Positions 23,241-34,889 of a DNA stretch of 64,000 nucleotides are shown in pieces. The number at the start of each line of letters is the position of its first letter. Within the stretch, counting starts at the first letter, position 1. Location: NCBI RefSeq assembly GCF_020379485.1, contig NC_063442.1, positions 15,498,009 through 15,562,008 on the forward strand, written 5' to 3'. Under the pieces are notes generated by a model. It was given only the letters and a program-made list of their open reading frames with translations, did no database searches and was not told the DNA's origin. This DNA is from Brassica napus (taxonomy: Eukaryota; Streptophyta; Magnoliopsida; Brassicales; Brassicaceae). The position numbers and the translations under genes were made by a program.

Positions 23241-26200
23241 ATGGGTTCCATTCAGGGGCGGATCTACAGTATCAGCTACGGGGGCACGTGCCCCCAACTA
23301 CTTTTACAATTTTATTTAGTAAACATTTATTAATGATTTCGTGGAACAGTTGGTAAAGATTCTCCATTTCTGTTGACTTCGTACATGGTTCGAAACCAAC
23401 TTTTTGCTTCTTTTTTCCCTGGTTTTACTTTTATCTTTTGGTGTATAATTAATGTCTTGTATGACATGACTACATTATTACAATATCTTTCTTCACGGTA
23501 ATTATTTAGTGAGATTTTCCCTACATTTTATTTATTGTAAATATTATTATTTTTGTGTTAGCATATCTTTGTCTTCTTTATTTGTCTGTTTTTTTTGTCA
23601 ACTTATTTGTGTGTTTAATAGTTCTTTCCATTATAATATATACCTCATTTTTAAATTTCAACTTTATAGCACATTTTAGGTCCTTATTTTTAATAATAGA
23701 CATTAGCAATTGCTACTAGAAAAAACTAATTACTCCATTCATTTTTATTTAATCTTTTTTTAACGTCTTATTTAATGTTTTAGAGTTTAGTTCTTTATGA
23801 TATGATTAATTGATTATAAACAAGTTCTGTAAGATATTGATATGTTGTTCTGAATGTGTAAATTTGAAGACTACTTTTTATATATATTCAAATTAATTTT
23901 AATTGTAATAGTATGCTATATGATTAGTTACATTTGTAAAGAAAATAGTTATAAAACTATTTTATAAAAAAAAGTTCTGAGTTGAATAAAATTGAAGTTT
24001 ATTTTTTTCTTGCAGATTTAATATTTAAATATATTTATTTATTTTATTTAAATTAATTTAATATATTTGTTAGTTACGTGCCCCCATCAAATAATTGGTC
24101 TGGATCCGCCACTGGTTCCATTGAAGAAGAAGAAGCGCCTCTCATCGAACAAGGTTTAATCTCACAGGTTTGATGGAGTTTCTTATCGCTTGAATTCCTT
24201 CCGCCTTAGGTTTCTCTGTTTTGACTTGATCTTTCTGGTTTGTTGATCATCTTCCCATGTATCTGTTTGAAACTCTGAACAAGTGTGTTTCCAATATTGG
24301 AAATGAAGAAATCAAATTAGCTTTTCATTAGGGAAAAATATAGCCTTTCTTTCCTAATTTTGCTTTGATTTCATGACTTTTTTTTTGATTAGTTTAGCTA
24401 ATTTGAAGCTCGATTTCATTTGCACATTATTATTGTTGACTGCTTTGACTCTTTGGCTAAAGATGTCTTTTTTTTTGTTTTTTAATTTTCATTTTGTTTA
24501 ATCAGGCACCGAAACTGTATGCTGAAGATGGTTCAGTAGACCTTCATGGGAACCCACCACTGAAGGCTAAAACAGGAAACTGGAAAGCTTGCCCTTTCAT
24601 TCTCGGTAAACATAAAAATAAAAAAAAAAACAATTTATTTCCTTGTTTTTGTTATGCTAGTTGCTTTAATCTCTAACCTTTTTAAGATGGTTTTAACGTG
24701 TACTAGGCAATGAGTGCTGCGAGAGGCTAGCTTACTATGGTATCGCCGGGAACCTAATCACTTACCTCACCACTAAACTACACCAAGGAAACGTCTCCGC
24801 TGCTACAAACGTCACCACATGGCAAGGCACTTGCTATCTCACCCCTCTCATCGGTGCTGTCCTAGCCGATGCTTACTGGGGTCGTTACTGGACCATCGCT
24901 TGTTTCTCCGGCATTTACTTCATCGTAACCACAAATCCCATTCAGTTGATTTTTTTTTTGGGTTTTGTTTGCTCTGTTTACACTGATTAGTTCCTTTTTT
25001 TTTTGTTTTAGGGCATGTCTGCACTAACTCTCTCAGCTTCAGTTCCAGCACTGAAGCCAGCAGAATGCATTGGCACCTACTGTCCATCAGCAACGCCAGC
25101 TCAGTACGCCATGTTCTTCAGCGGGCTTTACCTGATCGCCCTCGGCACTGGAGGCATCAAACCATGCGTCTCATCCTTCGGTGCAGACCAGTTCGACGAC
25201 ACTGACTCGCGAGAGCGAGTCAGAAAAGCTTCCTTCTTCAACTGGTTTTACTTCTCCATCAACATTGGAGCGCTCGTGTCCTCTAGTCTTCTAGTTTGGA
25301 TCCAAGAGAATCGCGGGTGGGGTTTAGGGTTTGGTATACCGACAGTGTTCATGGGTCTAGCCATTGTGAGTTTCTTCTTTGGCACGCCGCTTTACAGGTT
25401 TCAGAAGCCTGGAGGCAGCCCCATAACTCGCATCTCCCAAGTCGTGGTTGCGTCCTTCCGTAAATCGACTCTTAAAGTCCCTGAAGACGCTGCACTTTTG
25501 TATGAAACGCAGGACAAGAACTCTGCTATTGCTGGAAGTAGAAAGATCGAACATACCGATGATTGCAAGTATCTTGACAAAGCTGCTGTTATTTCAGATG
25601 AAGAATCCAAATCAGGAGACTTTTCAAACTCGTGGAGACTATGCACTGTCACTCAAGTGGAAGAACTCAAGATTCTGATCCGTATGTTCCCAATATGGGC
25701 CTCTGGTATCATCTTCTCAGCTGTATACGCTCAGATGTCAACCATGTTTGTTCAGCAAGGCCGAGCCATGGACTGCAAGATCGGCTCCTTCCAGCTTCCT
25801 CCAGCGGCGCTAGGGACGTTCGACACTGCTAGCGTCATCATCTGGGTTCCGCTCTACGATAGGTTCATCGTCCCTTTAGCTAGACGTTTCACTGGAGTAG
25901 ACAAAGGGTTCACAGAGATACAGAGAATGGGAATAGGGCTATTCGTCTCTGTTCTATGCATGGCGGCTGCAGCTATCATTGAGATCATCAGGCTCCGTTT
26001 AGCCGACGAGCTCGGGTTGGTTGAGTCCGGAGCTCCGGTTCCTATATCCGTGTTGTGGCAGATTCCGCAGTACTTCATCCTCGGTGCAGCGGAAGTGTTT
26101 TACTTCATTGGCCAGCTTGAGTTTTTCTATGATCAGTCTCCAGATGCGATGAGGAGTTTGTGCAGTGCTTTGGCTCTTTTGACCAATGCTCTTGGGAACT

Positions 26201-26391
26201 ACTTGAGTTCGTTGATCCTCACGCTTGTGACTTACTTCACGACGAGGAATGGTGGTGAAGGTTGGATCTCGGATAATCTGAATACGGGTCATCTTGATTA
26301 CTTCTTCTGGCTTTTGGCGGGTCTTAGTCTTGTCAACATGGCGGTTTACTTCTTCTCTGCGGCTAAGTATAAGCAGAAGAAGGCTTCGTAG
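23241..26391 (+). pseudogene. NPF8.3: NPF8.3/PTR2-like peptide transporter, first exon split by a hAT element
   Basis: The locus encodes the orthologue of Arabidopsis PTR2, a di-/tripeptide transporter. Exon 1 is now in two pieces: 23241-23252 (the start codon and codons for GSI) and 24115-24167 (which repeats the target bases and continues EEEEAPLIEQGLISQ). Other exons are 24506-24605, 24707-24924 and 25012-26391. Without the 862-bp insert and one copy of the 8-bp duplication, the coding length is exactly 585 codons, as expected. The remaining exons are clean, with [31 protein letters not shown] and a normal C-terminus. Read from the original ATG, translation enters the transposon and stops after about 30 codons. 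I find no in-frame ATG between the transposon and exon 4 (25015), so a product would lack the first helices unless a new start or splice is used. Confidence 0.85.
23253..24114. mobile_element. Non-autonomous hAT element in exon 1 of NPF8.3
   Basis: The ends are CAGGGGCGGATC and, inverted, CAGTGGCGGATC (11 of 12 identical). The octamer GTTCCATT flanks it exactly (23245-23252 and 24115-24122), the 8-bp duplication of hAT transposons. Subterminal inner motifs are also inverted (ACGTGCCCCC near the left end and again near the right). There is no transposase. A tRNA-like patch with a B box (GGTTCGAAACC) lies near 23335-23397. The perfect target duplication suggests a recent insertion. Confidence 0.9.
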
Positions 26392-27039
26392 TGAGAATCT
26401 GTGTTTCGTCTCTCCGTTCTTTACAAACAAAGTTTGTGTTCTTTTCCTGTGTAATTGTCTGTATTTTTAATACCTTTGCTTTCAGTTTCAAAAGTTTGCA
26501 CATGCATTTGCAATATAAATCAATTAAAATTTACTAAACAGTTAACCATCTTAATTTCTTTCCTTACTAAGTTTGGGCAGATTTTCTGTATCATAATCTT
26601 TTTTTGGTGTCAGCTTCAGTGGGAAGATTTTCTGTATCATAATCATAGTCCTATGAAATCAGGTTCGATTTGAATTTAAGTTTATTGTCCCAAATCCACT
26701 GTGAAATCAAACAAGAATTATCAGAAATTAACCAAAAAATATTCAAAAGTCTATAAATTATTCAAAAACTCAATAAAAACTATCTATTCAAAATAAACTG
26801 AATCAACCAAAAATCCAATAGAATTTTATTGAGTGTTCAAATTCCCACAAAATTAAGGAAAATAAGTTTATAACTTAATATCCAGTTTTTATTCAGGTTC
26901 GGATCCGGATTCGGATTCAGTTATAAACTCTCAAACCATCACTATTCCTCTATCTATATAACAAAGGGGTGAGTGAGGAGGACAGGACTCTCTGCTAAGG
27001 GATGATTTAGGGCTTAATATAACAAAAGGCCATTAAATG
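26392..27039. other. Intergenic DNA between NPF8.3 and the B18 gene
   Basis: This is the 3' flank of NPF8.3 followed by AT-rich sequence. A 20-base direct repeat (AGATTTTCTGTATCATAATC) occurs near 26579 and 26625. The motif GGTTCGGATCCGGATTCGGATTC near 26896 resembles decayed MITE sequence. No gene is seen. Confidence 0.5.
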
Positions 27040-27089
27040 TGGGCTTAGTAAATCAAACGGGCGCATTTCTAATGGGCTAGAAATGGGCC
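27040..27089 (+). promoter_or_regulatory. Three site II (TGGGCY) promoter motifs
   Basis: TGGGCT at 27040-27045, TGGGCT at 27073-27078 and TGGGCC at 27084-27089 lie 106-155 bases upstream of the B18 start codon. Clustered TGGGCY motifs bind TCP factors and are typical of promoters of nuclear genes for mitochondrial respiratory proteins (established knowledge). Their use here is inferred from position. Confidence 0.6.
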
Positions 27090-27194
27090 CAATATGAACC
27101 GTAACGAGGAATCCGAGTAATCGGAGACGCCAAGAGAAAAGGGAGTATCAAAGTTTGGGTGGAGATCGGCAGATCGCAACTTTTTAATTCGAGA

Positions 27195-27503
27195 ATGGAG
27201 GTTCCCGGTTCATCGAAGAAGATGATCGCAACGCAAGAAGAGATGGTCGCAGCAAAAGTACCGCTCGGTTACAGAGACCAGTGCGCGCATCTCCTGATTC
27301 CGCTCAACAAATGTCGCCAGGCAGAGTTTTTCCTCCCGTGGAAGTGCGAGGACGAGCGCCACGTGTACGAGAAGTGCGAGTACGAGCTCGTCATGGAGAG
27401 GATGCTAGCGATGCAGAAGATCCGCGAGGAAGAAGCCAAAGCGAAACAGAATAAGCTACAAGGGAACGGCGTTCCCCTAATCCCTAAGACCGCTAATGCT
27501 TAG
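27195..27503 (+). CDS. NADH dehydrogenase (complex I) B18/NDUFB7 subunit
   Basis: The 102-residue, single-exon protein is an accessory subunit of mitochondrial complex I, facing the intermembrane space. It has the twin CX9C pattern of the family: CAHLLIPLNKC and CEDERHVYEKC. Such proteins are oxidised on import by the Mia40 relay (family knowledge). The start at 27195 (MEVPGSSKKMIATQEEM) is preferred over an in-frame ATG 12 codons upstream because it gives the usual plant length. The C-terminal part is charged and helical (MLAMQKIREEEAKAKQNK). The gene corresponds to Arabidopsis At2g02050 in sequence and position. Confidence 0.93.
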   Translation: MEVPGSSKKMIATQEEMVAAKVPLGYRDQCAHLLIPLNKCRQAEFFLPWKCEDERHVYEKCEYELVMERMLAMQKIREEEAKAKQNKLQGNGVPLIPKTANA

Positions 27504-27978
27504 GCCTTAGATTTCGATCTCCGGTTAACCTAACCGATTCCAGATTTCCGGTTAGTCTAACGGTCTTCGATTGAACTAGATTTGTTTCATATGCTATTAG
27601 ATTAGATCTTTGTTTCGTGAATGAGATTTAAGTTGACAAAAATGGATTTGATAGTGACTGTGTGTACAAGATTAATGAATAAGTTCAAGAAATAAAACGA
27701 GGTCGAAGTGTTTTGAGGGAGAGACCTCGGCCTAGGGATGTACGGATCTACAAACCCAGAATCTAATCTCGTAGTCACTCGAAAAAACACGATAGTGGTA
27801 GTAGAGCTGTAACTGGGATTTGTACTTGTTTTCCTTTTTGTTGTAGACCATCTCTATCTTTTCTGAAGTTTGGACAAGCCTAGACACTTAGTGTTGTTAA
27901 TATTTTTTGTCTTGAAGTACACTACACAGTAACATTATCTCCTGAAACCTTTAGGTACATCTAACAGGACAAAGCTCA

Positions 27979-28460
27979 GTTTGCTAGACTATGTATTATT
28001 ATATGTTTGGTTTATGTACTCTCTCACTTCTAGGCTTAGAAAGTCTTCTGCTTTATCGATTTTGAGCGTGTAAATTGTATCTCGATATCATGGCTACAGT
28101 TACATATAAAGTCCTTAAGAAACAGTTTTGAAATTACAGCACGCACTAGTCTTATCTCTGTGTCCGAACATTATCTGCTTTAAATACTCTGCAAGAAGAT
28201 ACACTCCTTGATTTGGTGGATTATATATATATATATATGCTAAATCGGATAAGAGTATATAGTTGCTAGACTATATATATTATATGTTGTCACACTTTCT
28301 AGGCTTAAATAGTCTCCTGCTTGATTAATTTTGAGCTTGTAAATTCCATCTCAGATATTCCAGCACGCACTATAGTCTTTTCTCTTTGTCTGAACATATT
28401 CTGCTTTAAAGACTCTGCACGAAGATACACTCTTTGATTTGGTGGATTATATATATATGT
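27979..28460. repeat. Imperfect tandem duplication downstream of the B18 gene
   Basis: A segment starting TTGCTAGACTAT at about 27979 and ending GATTTGGTGGATTATATATA near 28238 is repeated from about 28262 to 28460. The first copy has about 50 extra bases (around 28090-28138). Shared blocks include GCACGCACTA and TTTGGTGGATTATATATA. No gene is recognised. A short frame at 28752-28964 downstream has no known domain. Confidence 0.65.
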
Positions 28461-31178
28461 AGCATATGTCACAACAACTATAGAAAGATTCTCATGATTT
28501 AACTCTTCTTCTCCTTCTCATTGAGTACTACTCATACATATTTTGTGTGGTTCTTTCCTTTTTTCATGTTGTTCATTGTCCTTGCCACTATGATTTGACA
28601 GCAATGGGTGTTTTCTCTGCTCTAAAGACAGACCCCTTAATGTCTAAGATTCTCTAACATGCCAATGATTTCATTTCACCTGATTCTTTTATTCATTCTT
28701 CTGTGTTCTAATTCATCCTCCGAAATATTTTGACAGGGATTCTCTGGAACTGTGAAGAAGGTGGGGGACTCTACTTTTCAATATTTTCTTCTTGCTAGTG
28801 ATGAAAAACTTGTTGCTACATTTTCATGTGTATGTTCAGAGATGCAAGCTCAATATTTTCTTCCTCTTGTTAATTTAAAGCGTTTCCCAAACAAAAAAAA
28901 TAAGATGCAAACTCATTTTTTTGTTAGTTTTCAATCTTTAATCTTTGAGATTGAAAGAAACTGAGCCTATGAGATCAAAACCATCCTCTTTTTAAATGAA
29001 AAAAAAAACAAGAAACTCAACAGAGCTTGTTTATTAATCAAATGATAAAAAGCTTGAAAAACTTTTACTCAATAGTGAATTTAAAGTTTATTCTCTAGGT
29101 TTTATAATCTAGGGGTTCAATTATTGTTATAAATCATTTATTAAATCTAGTGTTATTTTGATCATAAATAAATAAAAATAAATCCAGTGTTATTGGTTAC
29201 TGCATTTGAAATATCTTTATAAAATTTAATGGGTTTTTGAATTTATAATTTGTTTACTAAAAGAGTTTGAAATCCTTTATTATTAACATTTTAATTATAT
29301 TGTTATTTATGTCTGTTAGATTTTAATCATTTATTTGACTTAAACAAATTTGAATGACACTGAACTTGATTTCATGTGTACAATATATCAATCAAAATCT
29401 ATACTTTTACCTTCATTTCTTATAAACATTTTTTATTATTATTGAGAAAACGTTCATGTTGAGTTCAGTCAATTATCGTTTCATGTTTTTTTTGTCTTCG
29501 TGAGTAAGAATCAAAATTATCATTGAGAATTTCTCTAGTCGAGCTAATCACGTTTTGTGAAAACTCTTTCTCTTACATGACTAGTATTTTGTAAAGACTT
29601 TACCATCATGAATATTCATCTTGGTTGTTTAATTCGATATATCATTATTGTTAAAGAAATACCCTCACTAAAAAAAGACTTTTGTCATAAATATAGACTC
29701 TAAGAACAACTCCAAAAGAAACTTTATAACTTCAAATATATAGTTTTTTGCTCTTCAAAAAAAAACTTCAAAACTTCATTTTTTATTTGCATTTTGGTCA
29801 TCATAATTAATTACACATCACATTTATGATTCTTAAGTATTTTTTATTTATCGTTTTAATCTTTAAAATTTTTGTATATCATAAATATTTCAAACTTATT
29901 TTTATAAATTTAAATTTTACACATAAAATTAAATAATTTTTTTAAAAAGAGATTTATAATATTGTAAAACTAGAATTAGACAACAAAAATATTACAAAAG
30001 AAACTTAATAAAAAAAAAGTTTTTTGAAAAAATACATGAAGACATAATTATTGCACAAAATTAAATATTACAACAACACTAATAGTCTAGTAAATTTACT
30101 TTGGAACCTCTAAAATATTGTTCAAGCAAATTTTGTTTAATCGAAAGAGGATCACTACAGATTTTTTTATATGAAATAATGTGATATTTTGCTTGTACTT
30201 TAATAACTAATTATGTTTTACTATTTATAATTTTATATTTTAGTGTAATATTTTATTAATTAATATTACTGTAATATTTTTATATATGTACTAGTGATTT
30301 ATAAAAAAATTATGGATTTATATTAATTATGACAAATATAAAGACCTTAGTGTAAATTACAAATAATTTTGAAGTTAAATTTGAAGTTTTGGTTAATGAC
30401 ATGTGTCAAAATCAATGTGTAAATAATGTATTAGGAGTATTTCCTCCACTTTTACTTATAAAATAGTTTTTAACTTTTTATTTATTTCTTTTCATATTTT
30501 AATGATAATGCTTTTTGTAACATATGTAAACATAATATTATAGTTTTTATCTTGTAAATCTTATTTCATTAAAATATTATTTATTTTTGTATTTACACCA
30601 TATTTATCATGTGTATCTTTAATTTAATATCATATTTTATTTTTAAAAATCTGTCATTTAAAATTATTTTACATATAATACTAACTATATATTGATTTAT
30701 ATTGTATTACATATTGAAAATTTGTTAATAGCTACTACAATGTATCATTATTTGAAATGTTGAAATTTCCTTAATTTAATATTATATTTTGAATATAAAT
30801 TTATATTTGTTTTATTTATAAATTATTTTTTTATAAAGTAAATACTTTTAATTATGAAAATAGAAATAGTAATATAAAATTTATCTAAATTATTTTAAAT
30901 TTGTACAGTACTTTAGACCGATGTTATCCATATCACCATTCAAACATATGTTTTATACCGCTAGATCTGCTTGATCCACTCTAGAACCGCTCGATCCGCT
31001 TGAACCACTCTTGTTCTGCTCGATCCACTTGATCCGCCAGATCCACAACGCTTGATCTACTTTTTCCATTCGGAACCTTAATGTGTAGTATCTCCCTTTG
31101 TTCTTATATTTTTGTCACTGCAGTAGTTACTACTACTACTAACAACTTCTAACCCGCCCATAGATTTGAATTAAATAA
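28461..31178. other. AT-rich intergenic DNA
   Basis: No gene is recognised. At 30957-31065 a short minisatellite-like array of (C)CGCTYGATCC / CTTGATCC motifs stands out as GC-richer. A possible decayed MITE with weak inverted ends (GAACAACTCC near 29703; GGAGTATTTC near 30434) lies in the middle, but I could not confirm a target duplication. Confidence 0.5.
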
Positions 31179-32378
31179 TCTATCTTATTAAAACATAAAT
31201 ATTATGTTTGACCTAACATTTATTTTGTAAGTTTTTAAATAAATGCACATTTCTACTTTATAGTTAAAGATACATTAGATCACTAATATTTCTTTTTTTA
31301 TACTACTATTCATGTTTCTAAACAATGTACTCCTTTTTTTATACTAGTATTCATGTTTCCAAAGAATGTATTTTTGTATACTACTATCCATGTTTTCAAA
31401 CAACACTATAATTAATCTTGTGTCCAAATAATATAAAATATTAAATCTCATCTTTATAATAGCTTCTAACAATTTCTTTAAAAATCATTTAGATAAATTA
31501 AATAATTAAAAATTCAAATAATTATAAAACAATGAAAAATAAATAGAATTTATTTTTCAACTTAAATACTACAAAAACATTTCAATCAATAATACATCAA
31601 TTAAATTAATAGATTATTTTATTTTTATTTCCTAAATAATGGTTTTATAATTTATTTAAGGAACACAATAATTCAATAATATCCATTACATAATATATAT
31701 ATATAACATTATACATTGTACAATAAATATAATAACAAAAATAATTATAAAGGCTATTATTGAATTATTGTGTTACTTAAAATGTGATAAATTATGAAAA
31801 TATAAAATTTAAATCAAATTGGATTACATATTTTTCATCCATCGGTTCAATCGGTTAGTCTCGGGTTTTAGTGATTTTTCTAAATATGGATATTTTTAAA
31901 ATCCTATATCGAACTATCGGATCACCAGATTAACCGGTTTGACTGCGGGTTCGGCTCGAAGTTAAAAGCACTGATTTAAATACACAAAATTCTTATAAAT
32001 TAACAAAATATTTATTAAATTATTAGTAAAAAATTAATTATAAAATATTGGGTAATTCTCTCAAATATTCATTTTTAAGTTTTTTTGTCACAAAAAAGCC
32101 TGAAAATGACCAAAATAGCTTATTTTTATTTTAAATTTTTTAATATTTATTTTTTATTTTTTAAAATTTGAAACCCTATCTCCAAAACCTTACCCCTTAG
32201 CTATAAACCCTAAGTCTAGATTAGTTAACCATATGTAAAAATGTACTTTTACTTTTAATAAAATTTATTTTGGTCATTTTTCTCATTGAATGCTATTTTT
32301 GTGATAAAAACTTAAAAAACTATCCTAAGAATTTTTTTTAAAATATTATGTGCTTTACAAATGCGGGTCAAGATCTAG
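31179..32378 (+). mobile_element. Non-autonomous Helitron (1.2 kb)
   Basis: It begins TCTATCTTATTAAAACATAA after an A and ends CTAG before a T, with GCGGGTCAAGAT just before the end, as in Arabidopsis-type Helitrons. The 3' hairpin is decayed (GTGCTTTACAAATGCGGG). It has no Rep/helicase ORF. A nested MITE-like block fills about 32050-32340. Confidence 0.65.
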
Positions 32379-33815
32379 TTGCTGATTAAAGAGGACAATA
32401 TTAATACATTCTGTCAAAATATCTTGAAATTCTTTTACGGTCAGAGTAATTGGTGAGCCGTATGGTATGATACTCGATTAAAATCTTACTATGGGAAATG
32501 TGATTCAGAAATTTCATATTTAAAAAGTTTTATAGAAATACTAGGCTATAAATCAATCAGTTTTTACCAAAACGGTGGTGTGTTTTGGCTGAAAATTCGT
32601 TTTTGTTAATTAGTCAATGATCAATGATTAAAAATGATCTATTTCACATTAAAGTTATTAGACCATTTGGAATGTCTTTATTTGATTATTTTGACCAATG
32701 AACATAGCCTAGATAATTTTTCTGTAATATTCTTTTGGTCAGTATAAAAATAATTTACGCTACTCGTGTGTCTTTGAAGTGCTGGTGACTGATTATCATT
32801 TAATCACCGGCTAATCAAACATTAACCTTTTTCAACCATGCATTGTTTAAATTTAGAGCGAGTTTATATACGCAGGATTACACGTGTTTATAATTATATT
32901 AGAAAATGTGAGGCAGATCATAGTAGACTACACTAAAGGTCAATACCTCACTTTGTGTGTAGATTTTATATATTTGATTGTCTTTTTTTTTTGTCAATCG
33001 TATATTTGATTGTCTTATTTATGTTTTTTTCTCCTTGGGTAAAAGTCACACAGAAATACGACGCCTTTGTTAGTTGTCTCAGAAATATACGTAATCATAT
33101 ACGTAAACAGTACACTACGCGAAATCGTATACGCAAACAGTATCTGACGTTATTATTTTTCAATAAAATATTAAATATTCTACCAATTTTCAAAATTCTG
33201 ACAAAAATTACAAATATCACTTGTATTGGAATACATAAAACAAAGTAAACAACAGAACAAATACGAGAAATGACTCAGCCCGTAGCAATAGCTGAACAAA
33301 GCGTATCAACCAGTTAAGCAATAAAGCAATTAGACAAGTTCAGACCAAAGAAACTATGGCTGGTCAAGTTAAGAGTCGGGCACCAGTAGTTACCGAAAAA
33401 ATATTCTCTGATCTTGAACTGCAGCTAGCTTCTGAAAACTCTACCCAAATCTATCACGCATAAAGAATCCAAGCATGAAAACACACCCACAGCATATATG
33501 ATTTTACTGTATTAGTATTCTAAAGATCTTTCTGGATATTCCTCAATGCTACTATTCACGGAATGAAAAACAAATGAATAATCATCTGATTTTGGAAAAA
33601 ACGAAATTTTTTTTGGAGTCCAATAAGAGCCTTTAGTTTTTTTTGTGACAGATGGTTAGAAATTTATTTGGGTTTACTAAGAGTTCACTATAGATCAGAA
33701 ATTAAGAAAGAACAAAAATTTTTTTTGTCCCTTCAAGACGATCGGAAAAATTGTAAAATAACTAATAAATAATTTTGGAAAGTAAAGACTATTTGTGTAA
33801 ATCTGTCTAAAGTAA
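32379..33815. other. AT-rich intergenic DNA
   Basis: No gene is recognised. Two related segments (ACGTAATCATATACGTAAACAG and a diverged copy 34 bases later) occur near 33090-33145. The short plus-strand frame covering this area has no domain and poor coding composition. Confidence 0.45.
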
Positions 33816-34889
33816 TCCTCTAGATATTATTTGAGAACTGATTTGTACATGTGTCATCACCACATTCAATCTCAACAAAAATGATGACATGACTTTTGAA
33901 AATGGTGTCATGGCATATACCTAATTATGACATGTACAAATTTTCGTATAAAAATTTATATTTTTGGCAAGATTTTTTTTTAATATGGTAATGACTATTA
34001 ACCCATATATCACCATTAATAGTATTTTATTGCATATATATATATATATATTTTTTGAAAACACTCCTTAAATTTATTAATAATTAATCTAATATATCAC
34101 CATTAAATTAATATATATATATATATATATATCATATTAATAAAAATAAACTAAATATAATCACAAATATATTTTACATCAACTTATATATCATATATAT
34201 ATGTATATATATGCATATATGTATTATCAAAATTAGTTGTAAGTGTTCATCAACAAATACAAGACTAAAGCAAGACTAATCAAATAAAAATTATAAAAAT
34301 TGTTTTAAATACAATAAGTTGGATACCATTTTTCAAAAACACACTCTATCAAAAAACCCTTGAAATTAAACTATATATCATCATTAAGTAAATTATATAT
34401 CACTTTAGTACAAAATAATAGATTTATGGTTTTAATTTTTTAAACCGGTGAAGTTAAAATATATTAATAATAATATTCAAATTTAAACTAATTTAAAAAA
34501 AATAATATTTAAAATTATTATTTATGTGCATGGTACATGAATATTATATTATTAGATTTTTTTATATATCGATATATAGACATATTTAAAATTATATGAT
34601 AAGAGACACATTTAAAATAAAAAACAGTTAAATATAACATAAATTGAAAATTATTTTGATAAAATGTAACCTTAACTCTACTAAAATTTAAATAAAATCA
34701 AAATAATTTTTTTAACCAAATCAAAAGGAATAAAACTACAAAAATTATATTTATGGTTTTATTTTTTTCAAGCGATAAAGTTAAAATAAAAATGATAATG
34801 TCCCAGTATAAACTAAAATTTTCTTTAAAAATAAATAAAATTATATTTCTTTTTTTTTATTTCTGCGCATTGCGCCAAAAAACTCTTAG
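33816..34889 (+). mobile_element. Probable non-autonomous Helitron
   Basis: It starts TCCTCTAGATATTATTTGAG after an A, a beginning shared with many Arabidopsis ATREP-type Helitrons (with ATGTGTCATCACC soon after). It ends CTTAG before a T, with a hairpin TGCGCATTGCGC shortly upstream. The interior is AT-rich with long TA microsatellites (near 34038-34052 and 34113-34134) and no ORF. Confidence 0.6.

Noticed and set aside
24494..24676. Possible replacement start for NPF8.3 just before exon 2
   Set aside because: The frame would begin with TTG, not ATG, inside the intron. It is not a convincing plant start.
28752..28964. Small plus-strand frame downstream of the B18 gene
   Set aside because: It is AT-biased, ends in low-complexity sequence and has no domain.
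29700..30444. Possible MITE with weak inverted ends
   Set aside because: Only about 8 of 10 end bases pair and no target duplication was found.
32955..33248. 97-residue plus-strand frame
   Set aside because: Composition is AT-driven and the frame crosses a local repeat, so it was not taken as coding.
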